Positions 24,447 to 32,646 are shown, counted from the stretch's first letter. The stretch: 64,000 nt of DNA from Microbacterium testaceum StLB037 (GCF_008763945.1 NZ_VTQH01000001.1:1178110-1242109), one strand, 5' to 3'. Program-made: numbers and translations. Notes: a model not told the origin generated them from the sequence alone.

Positions 24447-24524
24447 GAGACCACACGATCGGTTCGACGTCACAGGATCCGATCCGCCCAAACCATGCGA
24501 TCTCGGGCGGATCGTGTGATCTCG
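24447..24524. repeat. Family-4 long palindrome
   Basis: The outer arms GAGACCACACGATC and GATCGTGTGATCTC pair imperfectly. Inside them GGATCCGATCCGCCC is complementary to GGGCGGATCGTGTG. Only one copy is seen in the window. It lies between the DUF1990 gene and the ABC importer operon. Confidence 0.6.
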
Positions 24525-24650
24525 CGCCGGGGGAACGCCGCTTATCCCACGTTCTCCCGCGCTTGGCAACGCCCTGGACCTCTTCTCGGCACTTCTCGAC
24601 CCTGGCGAAGCGCTTCTCGACGACGAGGGCGCGTGCGAGAGGAGACCCCC

Positions 24651-24692
24651 ATGAGCATCGAGACCACCGCCCCCGACCGGTTCTTCCGGTGA
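24651..24692 (+). CDS. 13-aa leader ORF before the ABC importer
   Basis: ATG 24651 has a strong ribosome site (GAGAGGAGACCCCC) and encodes MSIETTAPDRFFR. Its TGA overlaps the GTG start of the first permease. It looks like a real translated leader that delivers ribosomes to the permease start. No attenuation structure is evident. Confidence 0.5.
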   Translation: MSIETTAPDRFFR

Positions 24693-25666
24693 CGCTCTCC
24701 CCCGCCCGACCCCGAGACGACGACACCACCGATCCACCCGGCTCGAAGCGCCGCGCCCCGCGGCAGAAGGTGAAGTACAACCGCCGCGAAGCCCTCGCCG
24801 GCTACCTCTTCATCTCGCCCTGGATCCTCGGGTTCCTGATCTTCACGGCCGGGGCCATGATCTACAGCCTCGTCATCTCGTTCTCGAGCTACAACCTGGC
24901 CACGGGCGCCGCGCGACCGGTCGGCACGAACAACTACGCCCAGCTGTTCGAAGATCCGCGGGTCGCCGTCTCGCTCGGCAACACGCTGTTCTACGCGGTG
25001 ATGGCGGTTCCACTCGAGATCGCCTTCGCCCTGTTCCTGGCGCTGCTACTCAGCCGCGTGGGCCGCGGGGCCGGGATCTTCCGCACCCTCTACTACCTTC
25101 CGAAGATGACCCCCGCCGTCGCCACCGCCGCGGTGTTCTTCCTGCTGCTCAACGGCAACTCGGGGGCGATCAACCAGGCGCTCGGCGCGGTCGGCATCCA
25201 GGGGCCGCAGTGGCTCGTCGACCCGGCCTGGGTGAAGCCGAGCATCGTCATCATGGCGCTCTGGACCGTCAGCGGAACGATGGTCATCTTCCTCGCGGCC
25301 GTCAAGAACGTGCCCGTCGACCTCTACGAGGTGGCACAGATCGACGGCGCGGGGCCGGTCCGCCGCTTCTTCTCGATCACGCTGCCGATGATCTCGGGGG
25401 CGATGTTCTTCAACGTCATCGTCCTGACGATCGCGGCGTTCCAGGTGTTCGACCAGGCGTACCTGCTGTTCTGGCGCGACCAGAGCAACGCCTCCCCCGA
25501 GGCCTCCCTTTTCTACGCCATCTACCTGTTCCAGCAGGCGTTCCGGCAGTTCAACTTCGGCTTCGCGGCGGCGATGGCGTGGCTGTTGTTCGTCATCATC
25601 CTGCTCATCACGCTCGCGCAGGTGCGCCTGGGCAATCGGTTCGTCTACTACGAGGGGGACCGATGA
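24689..25666 (+). CDS. Carbohydrate ABC transporter permease (MalF/UgpA type)
   Basis: The 325-residue inner-membrane protein has six hydrophobic helices after a charged N-terminus (RRAPRQKVKYNRREALAGYLF). The permease EAA loop reads YEVAQIDGAGPVRRFFSITLPMIS, which contacts an ATPase. It belongs to the CUT1 sugar-permease family together with the next two genes. The GTG start lies in a GTGA overlap with the 13-codon leader. No ATPase gene is present, so a shared MsiK-type ATPase encoded elsewhere is likely. The transported sugar is unknown. Confidence 0.93.
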   Translation: MTLSPARPRDDDTTDPPGSKRRAPRQKVKYNRREALAGYLFISPWILGFLIFTAGAMIYSLVISFSSYNLATGAARPVGTNNYAQLFEDPRVAVSLGNTLFYAVMAVPLEIAFALFLALLLSRVGRGAGIFRTLYYLPKMTPAVATAAVFFLLLNGNSGAINQALGAVGIQGPQWLVDPAWVKPSIVIMALWTVSGTMVIFLAAVKNVPVDLYEVAQIDGAGPVRRFFSITLPMISGAMFFNVIVLTIAAFQVFDQAYLLFWRDQSNASPEASLFYAIYLFQQAFRQFNFGFAAAMAWLLFVIILLITLAQVRLGNRFVYYEGDR

Positions 25667-26601
25667 TGGCCAACACCCTGCAGACCCCGGGAGTCGCTCA
25701 GGCCCGACCCGAGCTGGTCGTCCCCCCGCGCAGCCGCTGGCGGCGGGCGCTGCGCCAACCGAAGACCCTGGCCGGCCGCGTCGTCCTCGCCGCTGTGCTG
25801 GTGCTGTTCGCGCTGCTGTTCCTCTACCCCTTCGCGTGGCTGCTCGCGGCGAGCCTGAAACCGCGCGGCGAGGTGTTCGACAATGCGCTGATCCCGAAGA
25901 CCTTCAGCCCCGGCAACTACGCCGAAGTATGGAACCAGCTGCCCCTGCTGAGCTGGATGTTCAACAGCATCGCGATCGCCCTGCTCGCGGCCACCACCGT
26001 CGCGGTCATGAGCTCGATCGTCGCCTTCGGCTTCGCGTACTTCCGCTTTCCGGGTCGGGGCCTGCTGTTCGGCCTGGTGCTCGCGACGATGATGCTGCCG
26101 GGCGCGGTCACGATGATCCCGATCTACTTGATCTGGAAAGAGACGGGACTGCTCGGCACCTGGGTGCCGCTGTGGGGCATGAACCTCTTCGGCTCGGCCT
26201 TCTACATCTTCCTTCAGCGGCAGTTCTTCCTCGGCGTCCCGCGGGAGCTGTTCGAAGCGGCGCGACTCGACGGCTGCAGCGCGTGGGGCCTGTTCTGGCG
26301 CATCGCGATGCCGCTGTCGATCCCCTCGTTCATCATCGTGTTCCTGTTCGAGTTCCAGGCGAGCTGGAACAACCTGCAGGCAGCGCTCATCTACCTCAAC
26401 GCCGGCAGCGTCGAGGACTTCACGGCCCCGCTCGGCATCGCCTACGCCATGACGAAGTACAGCCCCAGCGCGGGAGGACAGGGCGACTACCAGTACGTGA
26501 TGGTCGCGTCGCTGCTCGTGACCCTTCCGATGCTCATCATCTTCGCCTTCGGCCAGCGGTACTTCGTCGAGGGCGTCGCCACCCAGGGCCGAAAAGGCTG
26601 A
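25663..26601 (+). CDS. Carbohydrate ABC transporter permease (MalG/UgpE type)
   Basis: The 312-residue second permease of the importer has six membrane helices and the EAA loop FEAARLDGCSAWGLFWRIAMPLSIP. The C-terminus AFGQRYFVEGVATQGRKG is typical of MalG-type subunits. It starts at ATG 25663 inside an ATGA overlap with the first permease, so the two are produced in step. A second ATG follows immediately and is equally possible. Confidence 0.93.
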   Translation: MMANTLQTPGVAQARPELVVPPRSRWRRALRQPKTLAGRVVLAAVLVLFALLFLYPFAWLLAASLKPRGEVFDNALIPKTFSPGNYAEVWNQLPLLSWMFNSIAIALLAATTVAVMSSIVAFGFAYFRFPGRGLLFGLVLATMMLPGAVTMIPIYLIWKETGLLGTWVPLWGMNLFGSAFYIFLQRQFFLGVPRELFEAARLDGCSAWGLFWRIAMPLSIPSFIIVFLFEFQASWNNLQAALIYLNAGSVEDFTAPLGIAYAMTKYSPSAGGQGDYQYVMVASLLVTLPMLIIFAFGQRYFVEGVATQGRKG

Positions 26602-26630
26602 CCATCCCCCCGTCCACGAAAGGACCCCTC

Positions 26631-27992
26631 ATGCGCAATCGCACTCTCGTCGGCGTCGCCGCCGGCGTGGCATCCCTCGCCCTTCTCACCTCGTGCAGCG
26701 GGGGCGGCGAGAATCCCGCCGCCGACATCGACTTCGGGGCGACCCCGAGCGGAACCCTGGCGGCGTGGGGGTTCGAGAACGCCGACGACGTGGGTCAGTC
26801 CCGCCTCGACTACGCGGCCGGCCAGCTCGACGGGGTGGAGGTGACCCTGGATGCCACGGCCTTCGACGCCCAGAAGTTCACCACCCGCATCGCGAGCGGT
26901 GACGTGCCCGACGTCGTGCAGATGGATCGCCGGTACGTCACGACGTATGCCGCTCAGGGACTGCTCATGCCGCTCGACGCATGCTTCGAGGCGAAGGGCG
27001 TGAATCCGACGGAGCGGTGGTACCAGAACGTCGTCGACGACGTCACGTATCAGGATGCCGTCTACGCGGTGTCGCAGTTCTACCAGCCGCCCGCGATCCT
27101 GCTGAACATGAACGTGCTGAACGAAGCCGGGGTCACTCCCGAGGAGCTCGACACTTCGAAGATGGACGGTCTGCTCGCCGCGGTCGGCAAGATCTACCAG
27201 GCCTCGGGGTCGAACCCGACGCGCCTGGGCTTCGACCCCGTCGCCACCGGTCAGGGCGGCCTGTGGGTGCTCGGGATGGGCGGCCAGCTCATCAACGACA
27301 CCGGCACGCCCACCCTCGACGACCCCTCGAACGCTGCGGGCATCGACGCGCTGAAGCGCATAACTGACGCCCAGGGGGGCTACGCCGCGGTGAAGAGCTT
27401 CACCGACTCGTTCGACACCTTCGGCGACGCCAACCAGTTCGTGAAGAACCAGGTCGGCGCGCAGATCGCGAACCAGTGGTACCCGAACGTGCTGGGCGCC
27501 TACCGCGATCAGATCTCTCTGCAGGCGGTTCCGTTCCGGGATGCCGAGGGCCAGCCCTTCTCGCTCGCCTCGGGCACCGCGTTCGTGATCCCCGCCGGCG
27601 CGAAGAACCCTGCCGCGGCCTGCGCCTGGATGACCGACCTCACCTCGACCGACGCGTGGATGGCCGCGGGTTCGGCCCGCGCGTCGACCATCGAGAGCAA
27701 GGGCGGGCTCAACACGGGTCTGTTCACCGGGTCACCCGAGGCCGACGAGATGATCCGCGATCAGTTCGTGGTTCCGACCGGTGATGCCGGATTCGACCAG
27801 GTCATCTCGACCTACTACGACGTGGTCTCGTCCGGCCGGTCGTTCGGTTCGTCTCCCGCGGGCCAGGACATCCAGAACGAGCTGAACAACGCCATCACCG
27901 CGGTGCTCCTCGGCGACAAGACGACCGAGCAGGCCCTCGCCGACGCGCAGCAGGCCGCTCAGCGCGCGTTCGACAACGCGACGGCGCAGTAG
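26631..27992 (+). CDS. Sugar ABC transporter substrate-binding lipoprotein
   Basis: The 453-residue extracellular solute-binding protein (family 1 type) has a signal peptide and lipobox LTSC with lipidated Cys22. The mature domain shows GTLAAWGFENADDVGQSRLD, VPDVVQMDRRYVTTYAAQGLLMPLD and CAWMTDLTSTDAWMAAG, typical of carbohydrate binders. It follows the permeases by 29 bp with its own GAAAGGA site. A hairpin 30 bp downstream probably ends the operon. The ligand cannot be read from sequence, and no glycosidase or regulator is adjacent to hint at it. Confidence 0.93.
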   Translation: MRNRTLVGVAAGVASLALLTSCSGGGENPAADIDFGATPSGTLAAWGFENADDVGQSRLDYAAGQLDGVEVTLDATAFDAQKFTTRIASGDVPDVVQMDRRYVTTYAAQGLLMPLDACFEAKGVNPTERWYQNVVDDVTYQDAVYAVSQFYQPPAILLNMNVLNEAGVTPEELDTSKMDGLLAAVGKIYQASGSNPTRLGFDPVATGQGGLWVLGMGGQLINDTGTPTLDDPSNAAGIDALKRITDAQGGYAAVKSFTDSFDTFGDANQFVKNQVGAQIANQWYPNVLGAYRDQISLQAVPFRDAEGQPFSLASGTAFVIPAGAKNPAAACAWMTDLTSTDAWMAAGSARASTIESKGGLNTGLFTGSPEADEMIRDQFVVPTGDAGFDQVISTYYDVVSSGRSFGSSPAGQDIQNELNNAITAVLLGDKTTEQALADAQQAAQRAFDNATAQ

Positions 27993-28020
27993 GTCGGGCT
28001 GCCGGGCCGGGGGGTGCCGG

Positions 28021-28053
28021 GCGGGGCGGGTGCCGGGTCGGTGCCCGCCCCGC
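28021..28053 (+). terminator. Hairpin after the sugar-binding protein gene
   Basis: GCGGGGCGGG and CCCGCCCCGC form a perfect 10-bp stem with a 13-base loop, 28 bp past the stop. No T-run follows. Confidence 0.5.
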
Positions 28054-28085
28054 TCGCGTGCACAACCCCGCGCCCGCCGGGCCGC

Positions 28086-28185
28086 CGTGCACAACTCCGG
28101 AAGATCGGGGGCCCCGGCCGCACCGACCCGCGGATTCCCGGCCCCACGCCCCCGCCGCGGCCGCGAACTTCAGGAGTTGTGCACG
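28086..28185. repeat. Family-5 long palindrome
   Basis: The arm CGTGCACAACTCCGGAA (28086-28102) pairs with TTCAGGAGTTGTGCACG (28169-28185) across a 66-base GC-rich spacer. A further left-arm-like copy, GCGTGCACAACCCC, lies at about 28056-28069. Confidence 0.65.
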
Positions 28186-28204
28186 CCCCCGGCGGGCGAA
28201 CCGA

Positions 28205-28226
28205 AGGCCCCGCCGAAGCGGGGCCT
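28205..28226 (-). terminator. Terminator hairpin of the Asp23/AmaP operon
   Basis: AGGCCCCGC and GCGGGGCCT enclose a four-base loop. It lies 21 bp beyond the last stop codon of the leftward operon and also faces the rightward importer operon. Confidence 0.65.
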
Positions 28227-28247
28227 GTGGTTCTTCCTTCGCAGCGG

Positions 28248-29147
28248 TCAGGCGCGGGGGCGCTCGTCCTCCACGACCGACTGCACGCTGTCCGTGGCCG
28301 GGGTCTCGTCGTCGGCGCGCACCTCGTCGGCGGCGATGGCGATGTCGATCGCGGCGTCCTCGAGCGCCTCGGCGACCACGTCGCTGACGTCCCCGCGGTC
28401 ATCCTCGCGAGCCTCGGCGGGCACATCGCGGCGCTCGGGCTCGAGACCCTCGGTGACGCGATCGGCGGCGTCGATGTCCGACTCGGCGTCCGCGGCGACG
28501 ACCCGCTCGCGCGCCTGGCGGACGGTCTCGTCCACGGCGGCTGCGGCGCCCGCGGCGACGTCCTTCGTCTTCGCCACGGCGGCGTCGACGGTGTCGGACG
28601 CCCGCGCGGCGACATCCTTCGACCGCGCACGCACGTCATCGGCCGCCTCCGACGCCCGGGCCTTCGCGTCGTCGGCGATAAGGGAGGCGCGGTCGGCGAC
28701 GTCCTTCGCCTTGGCCTTCGCGTCATCGGCCAGCTCCGAGGCGCGGGCGGCGACGGCATCCGCCTTCCGTTCCGCCTCGTCGACCACGTCACGGTCGAAG
28801 GGACCGAAGACGCCGGTGACGACGACGTCGACATCGATCGTGCCGCGGCCGAGCGGTTCGAGAGCCGTCTTCACCGCGGTGCGCACGGCGTCCGACACCT
28901 CGTGGAGCTTGTGCGGGTAGTCGACGACCAGCGAGATGGTCGCCGTCACCGCGTCGGCGCGGTCGGTGTCGATCTTCACGCCGGGCGCGGTGCTGGCCAG
29001 TCCCACGCGCTCACGGACGGCGTCCGACGCGCGTCCCAGCAGGCTGCCGAGGGCGTGGACGCCCGGGACGGAACCGGCGGCGGTGGCCGCGAGGGTCGCG
29101 GCGGCGTCGAGGTCGGGCGGGTCGATGGTCGCATCGATGGTGGACAT
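28248..29147 (-). CDS. Asp23/Gls24-like protein with long helical tail
   Basis: The 299-residue protein starts with a degenerate Asp23/Gls24 domain (about residues 1-110; SVPGVHALGSLLG, then DAVTATISLVVDYPHKLHEVSDAVR). It continues into a ~170-residue Ala/Asp/Lys-rich amphipathic helical region with 11-residue-like periodicity (ADDAKAKAKDVADRASLIADD), similar to apolipoprotein/LEA-type repeats. ATG 29147 is chosen because GAGGAG lies five bases upstream; a GTG one codon earlier is possible. It is the last gene of the six-gene envelope-stress operon. A role in coating the membrane or cell wall under stress is inferred from the family. Confidence 0.82.
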   Translation of the reverse strand: MSTIDATIDPPDLDAAATLAATAAGSVPGVHALGSLLGRASDAVRERVGLASTAPGVKIDTDRADAVTATISLVVDYPHKLHEVSDAVRTAVKTALEPLGRGTIDVDVVVTGVFGPFDRDVVDEAERKADAVAARASELADDAKAKAKDVADRASLIADDAKARASEAADDVRARSKDVAARASDTVDAAVAKTKDVAAGAAAAVDETVRQARERVVAADAESDIDAADRVTEGLEPERRDVPAEAREDDRGDVSDVVAEALEDAAIDIAIAADEVRADDETPATDSVQSVVEDERPRA

Positions 29148-29165
29148 CACGTCTCCTCGTGGGTG

Positions 29166-29753
29166 TCAGTGAACGCGGGTGTTGTCGCGCGCGAGCTTCG
29201 CGCGCAGACCCGAGTGGATGGAGATGTAGGCGCGCAGGTTCTGGCCCGTGAGCGCGGCCAGGTTCGTGACCAGCGTGTCGACGTGCTCGGCGACCTCACG
29301 CGGCGACGTGTTCTGACGCGGGGTGACAGCCACGTGCAGGACGGACTGCTTGGCGACCTCGCCGGCCGTGATGCGGGACGAGAGGATCTCGTCGCGCTCG
29401 CCCAGCGCGTTCTTGAGCGCCTCCGAAGCGAAGCCGTCGGTGACGGTGATGCGTCCCTCGTCGGTCGCGCTGCCGGTGGACTGCAGCGGGGCCTGGCGAC
29501 GACCGCGCACGGCGGCCGAGGCGATGAGGATGAGGATGATCGCCAGCACCACAATGGCGGCGACGGCGCCCCAGCCGGCGGACTCACGACCCAGCGACTC
29601 GAGCCAGCCCTGGAATCCGCCCATGACGGAGGTCCACGTGTCGGGACCGCCCGGGAGCAGTCCCACCGCGAGAGCGAGAGCACCCAGCCCCAGCAGCACC
29701 ACGGCGACCAGGAAGAGCAGGAAGCGGTTCAGACCGCGTCGCGTCGCGTTCAT
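29166..29753 (-). CDS. amaP: AmaP-like alkaline shock response membrane anchor protein
   Basis: The 195-residue protein has two N-terminal membrane helices (about residues 10-34 and 60-83), a short linker, and a C-terminal Asp23-like domain (GRITVTDGFASEALKNALGERDEILSSRI, then VAVTPRQNTSPREVAEHVDTLVTNLAALTG). In Gram-positive bacteria AmaP tethers Asp23 to the membrane, and this operon supplies three Asp23-type partners. ATG 29753 lies in an ATGA overlap with the upstream gene. Confidence 0.88.
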   Translation of the reverse strand: MNATRRGLNRFLLFLVAVVLLGLGALALAVGLLPGGPDTWTSVMGGFQGWLESLGRESAGWGAVAAIVVLAIILILIASAAVRGRRQAPLQSTGSATDEGRITVTDGFASEALKNALGERDEILSSRITAGEVAKQSVLHVAVTPRQNTSPREVAEHVDTLVTNLAALTGQNLRAYISIHSGLRAKLARDNTRVH

Positions 29754-30331
29754 CAGGACTCCTTGGTGTCGGGACGGTGCACGCGCAGGTGCGTGCGCAC
29801 GGCGGGCGAGAGCTTGTACAAGGTGACTTCCTCCTCGACGATGCGGCGCAGCTGCGCCTCGTCGACGGGGATGCCGACCGGGGGCCGCACCGTCACGTCG
29901 ACGGCGCGGTGGGCCACGCCCACGACGATGTCCTCGCGGGCGATGCCGGACTCGTTGCTGAGGTGCTGGGCGAGGGCGGATGCCACGACGCCGTTGTCGA
30001 CGACGACGGCCCGCTCCCCCCACGACATCTCGTGGCGCGAGAGGCGCCCGGGCTTGAGCGCGAGGACGAGGACGATCAGGCCGAGGACGGCCAGGATGAC
30101 GCCGCCGACGACGAAGGCGACCGGCATGAGCGCGGTGGGCGCGGCGACGACGGCGTTCAGGGCCTCGCCGGGGGCGACCAGCAGCGGCTGGGCGCCCGAG
30201 AGGTCGAGGATGATCTCGACCGCGGCGTACGCCAGGGCGAGGATCAGCAGCACGACCACAACGAGCATCGCGGTGGTGCGGGGCGAGTGGGTTTCGCGAC
30301 GCACCACGGTGCGGAGCACGGTGTCAGTCAT
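29753..30331 (-). CDS. DUF6286-family membrane protein
   Basis: The 192-residue protein has two membrane helices (about residues 20-43 and 68-93) and a C-terminal soluble domain (DNGVVASALAQHLSNESGIAREDIVVGVAHRAVDVTVRPPVGIP). It fits DUF6286, an actinobacterial family found in Asp23/AmaP operons. The soluble part resembles a third membrane-anchored Asp23-like module. ATG 30331 is in an ATGA overlap with the gene upstream; a GTG one codon earlier also exists. Function is inferred from the operon. Confidence 0.82.
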   Translation of the reverse strand: MTDTVLRTVVRRETHSPRTTAMLVVVVLLILALAYAAVEIILDLSGAQPLLVAPGEALNAVVAAPTALMPVAFVVGGVILAVLGLIVLVLALKPGRLSRHEMSWGERAVVVDNGVVASALAQHLSNESGIAREDIVVGVAHRAVDVTVRPPVGIPVDEAQLRRIVEEEVTLYKLSPAVRTHLRVHRPDTKES

Positions 30332-30723
30332 CACAGCACTCGCTTTCGCTGGGGGGCGGAGGCGCCCGAGATGGTGAGGTCGACGCGCGAGATCTCGCGC
30401 CCGAACAGGTGGGTCAGACGCGAGCGCAGCTCGGTCTGGGCGACGCGCGCGGCCTCCAGCACGGGAGTCGCGGCGCGCACGGCCTCGGTGTCGTCGAGGC
30501 GGGGGACGGGGAACGCCGTCGTCACGCGGACTGCGGCGGTGTCGCGGGCCGAGACGATCTCGACGCGGACGTTCTTGGCATCCACGCCGACGATGTCAGC
30601 GGCGGCCCGTTCGGCCGTCTTCTGCAGAACGCGGTCGGAGATCGTCACCCGACCGGCGGGGAGGCCGGGGCCGGCAACCGCGGTACGGTTGCCGACCCCG
30701 GGGGAAGCGGTGACGGTGGTCAC
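30331..30723 (-). CDS. Asp23/Gls24-family protein (second operon copy)
   Basis: The 130-residue protein carries an Asp23/Gls24 domain: GRVTISDRVLQKTAERAAADIVGVDAKNVRVEIVSARDTAAVRVTTAFPVPRL, followed by a C-terminal amphipathic helix (RVAQTELRSRLTHLFGREISRVDLTISG). It differs enough from the first-gene Asp23 to be a separate subfamily. The GTG start at 30723 overlaps the stop of the small membrane protein gene. Asp23 proteins line the inner membrane face in Gram-positive cells and act in envelope stress. Confidence 0.87.
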   Translation of the reverse strand: MTTVTASPGVGNRTAVAGPGLPAGRVTISDRVLQKTAERAAADIVGVDAKNVRVEIVSARDTAAVRVTTAFPVPRLDDTEAVRAATPVLEAARVAQTELRSRLTHLFGREISRVDLTISGASAPQRKRVL

Positions 30724-30908
30724 GATGTGCTCCGACCCTTGAAGGCGTTGACGATGTTGCCGAAGTCGAGTTCACCCGCCGTGATGCGGGCGACGACCAC
30801 GCCGATCGCCATGAAGAGGGCGACGAGGATGAATCCCCAGAAACCGAAGATCAGAGCGCTGAGGGCCAGCACGAGGCCGACCAGGGCGCCCTTCGTCGTG
30901 GCGCTCAC
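30720..30908 (-). CDS. DUF2273-type small membrane protein
   Basis: The 62-residue protein is almost entirely two hydrophobic helices (GALVGLVLALSALIFGFWGF and ILVALFMAIGVVVARI), followed by a short tail GELDFGNIVNAFKGRSTS. Size and context match the DUF2273 small integral membrane proteins of Asp23 operons. The GTG start is in a GTGA overlap with the first Asp23 gene, and its own stop overlaps the next start. Confidence 0.8.
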   Translation of the reverse strand: MSATTKGALVGLVLALSALIFGFWGFILVALFMAIGVVVARITAGELDFGNIVNAFKGRSTS

Positions 30909-31384
30909 TGGACGCGCTTCTCAGACTCGGCGTCGTTGTTGTCGTCGCCCGGGATGTGCACGTCGTTCACGTCGACGTTGACCTCGACGACCTCGAGGCC
31001 GACGAGGCGGTTGATGGCACCGGCGACGCGGGCGCGGACCTGGTCGGCGACCTCCTGGATAGGGGCGCCGTACTCGACGACGATCGTGACGTCGGCCGCG
31101 GCCTGCGTCTCGCCGACCTCGACCTTGACGCCCTGCGTCAGGTCGGTGGCGTTGATCGCGTCGCGGATGGCGCCGAGCGCGCGGGCTCCGCCCCCACCGA
31201 GGGCGTACACGCCGTTGACCTCACGGGCCGCGATACCGGCGACCTTGGCGACGACGCCTTCGGCGATCGTGGTCTTGCCCTCGGTGTGGGCCTCCTGGCC
31301 ACGACCGGCGAGGGGACGGTTCACGCGCGACGCCGACTGGGGGACGTTCTGCGCAGCGGGGGTGGTGGGGGCGTTCTCAGCCAT
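30905..31384 (-). CDS. Asp23/Gls24-family envelope stress protein (first gene of operon)
   Basis: The 159-residue protein has a disordered N-terminus (APTTPAAQNVPQSASRVNRPL) and a canonical Asp23 domain: GKTTIAEGVVAKVAGIAAREVNGVYALGGGGARALGAI, then VEVGETQAAADVTIVVEYGAPIQEVADQVRARVAGAINRLVGLEVVEVNVDVNDV. The acidic tail ends ESEKRVQ. ATG 31384 has a GAAAGG ribosome site. This is the best-conserved Asp23 member and leads six overlapping or closely spaced genes, so the promoter for all of them should lie in 31385-31520. Confidence 0.93.
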   Translation of the reverse strand: MAENAPTTPAAQNVPQSASRVNRPLAGRGQEAHTEGKTTIAEGVVAKVAGIAAREVNGVYALGGGGARALGAIRDAINATDLTQGVKVEVGETQAAADVTIVVEYGAPIQEVADQVRARVAGAINRLVGLEVVEVNVDVNDVHIPGDDNNDAESEKRVQ

Positions 31385-31695
31385 GTCCGTGCCTTTCGAA
31401 TGTCTGGACCCGGGTGTCCGGGGTGGGCGCTTCGGCCTACATGACTAAGACGTACCGGCCCGAGGAATCGTCACGCCGGACTTGAAAAAGTTGCCGAATT
31501 CTGTATTCGAATGAATGGGATGGCCGATTTCCGCAGGATCTCGCGGGTGAGCACGTGCCCAGCGCGCGGTCGCCGCGACCTGACGGAGGAGAGAAAATCC
31601 GCCGCCTTCGCATCTCGACCGGGCGGGCTGCGATGTCGGAGGCCCGGCGTACGCTCATCCCATGTCCCCCTTCTGCTCTCCGGCGCGGTCCTGAC
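31385..31695. other. Divergent promoter region between the Asp23 operon and fdhD
   Basis: There is no convincing gene. An unusually AT-rich patch at about 31470-31520 stands out; on the plus strand it holds TTGAAA (31482-31487), 16 bases, then TATTCG, a plausible -35/-10 pair toward fdhD. GAGGAATCG lies just left of it and may belong to a stress-sigma promoter. A 14-codon ATG frame at 31441 is probably chance. Confidence 0.45.
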
Positions 31696-32586
31696 ATGGG
31701 CCGTCTCACCGCCTCCCGCCGCGTGACGCGCATCACCCTCGAGGGCGCTCATCGACAGAGACCGGATGCCGTGGCGGTCGAAGAACCGCTCGAGATCCGC
31801 GTCGCGGGGTCGCCGTTGGCGGTCACGATGCGAACGCCCGGCCACGACGTCGAGCTCGCAGCGGGTTTCCTCGTGTCCGAGGGCGTCATCAGCCGGGGCG
31901 ACGAGTTCGCGCGCGCGATCCACTGCGGCGGGCCGGGCACCGGCGGGGCCGACGGCAACACCTACAACGTCCTCGACCTCACCCTCGCGCCGGGTGTGGC
32001 CCTCCCCTCCCCCGACATCGCGCGCTCGTTCTACACGACGAGCTCGTGCGGGGTGTGCGGCACCGCTTCGATCGACGCCGTCGAGAAGGTGTCGACCTAC
32101 GACGTGTCCACCGACGCGCTGTCGGTCTCTCCGCACGAGGTCGCCGCTTTCCCCGATCGCCTGCGCGAGCAGCAGAAGACGTTCGACAAGACCGGCGGCC
32201 TGCACGGCGCGGCCCTCTTCGACGCGGCCACCGGCGAGCTGCTCGTCGCCCGCGAAGACGTCGGCCGGCACAACGCCGTCGACAAGGTCGTCGGCTGGGC
32301 CCTGCTGAACGACAGGTTGCCGCTGCGCGGGACCGTGCTGCAGGTCTCGGGTCGCGTGAGCTTCGAACTGGTGCAGAAGGCCGTCATGGCCGGCATCCCG
32401 ATGCTGTCCGCCGTCTCGGCGCCCTCATCTCTCGCGATCGAGCTCGCGGAGCGCGCCGGCCTGACCCTCGCCGCCTTCGTGCGCGGCAACAGCATGAACC
32501 TGTACACGCGCGCCGATCGCGTTCGCGTACCCGAGCCGGCGGCATCCACAAGCCCCTCCGCCGAAAAGGTGGCGAGCGTACGCTGA
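31696..32586 (+). CDS. fdhD: FdhD, sulfur carrier protein for formate dehydrogenase-type molybdoenzymes
   Basis: FdhD passes sulfur from a cysteine desulfurase to the Mo-bis-MGD cofactor of formate dehydrogenase-like enzymes. The 296-residue protein has the catalytic CxxC, Cys118 and Cys121 in FYTTSSCGVCGTASID. It also has the family segments GHDVELAAGFLVSEGVI, LFDAATGELLVAREDVGRHNAVDKVVGWAL, SGRVSFELVQKA and SAPSSLAIELAERAGLTLAAFVRG. ATG 31696 gives the usual MGRLTASRRVTRI start; longer frames upstream have noncoding character. It precedes its probable client enzyme by 60 bp. Confidence 0.95.
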   Translation: MGRLTASRRVTRITLEGAHRQRPDAVAVEEPLEIRVAGSPLAVTMRTPGHDVELAAGFLVSEGVISRGDEFARAIHCGGPGTGGADGNTYNVLDLTLAPGVALPSPDIARSFYTTSSCGVCGTASIDAVEKVSTYDVSTDALSVSPHEVAAFPDRLREQQKTFDKTGGLHGAALFDAATGELLVAREDVGRHNAVDKVVGWALLNDRLPLRGTVLQVSGRVSFELVQKAVMAGIPMLSAVSAPSSLAIELAERAGLTLAAFVRGNSMNLYTRADRVRVPEPAASTSPSAEKVASVR

Positions 32587-32646
32587 CGCCAGGCGCGCGG
32601 TGTGTGGATGCCACCGACTCAGCGCCGGATTCCACGGAGGGTGAAC

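Noticed and set aside
28014..30377. 787-codon plus-strand frame opposite the Asp23 operon
   Set aside because: The minus strand carries six overlapping genes with clear families, and the plus frame is low-complexity shadow.
31441..31485. 14-codon ATG frame upstream of fdhD
   Set aside because: No ribosome site, no overlap with a following start, and it lies in a promoter-like AT-rich patch.
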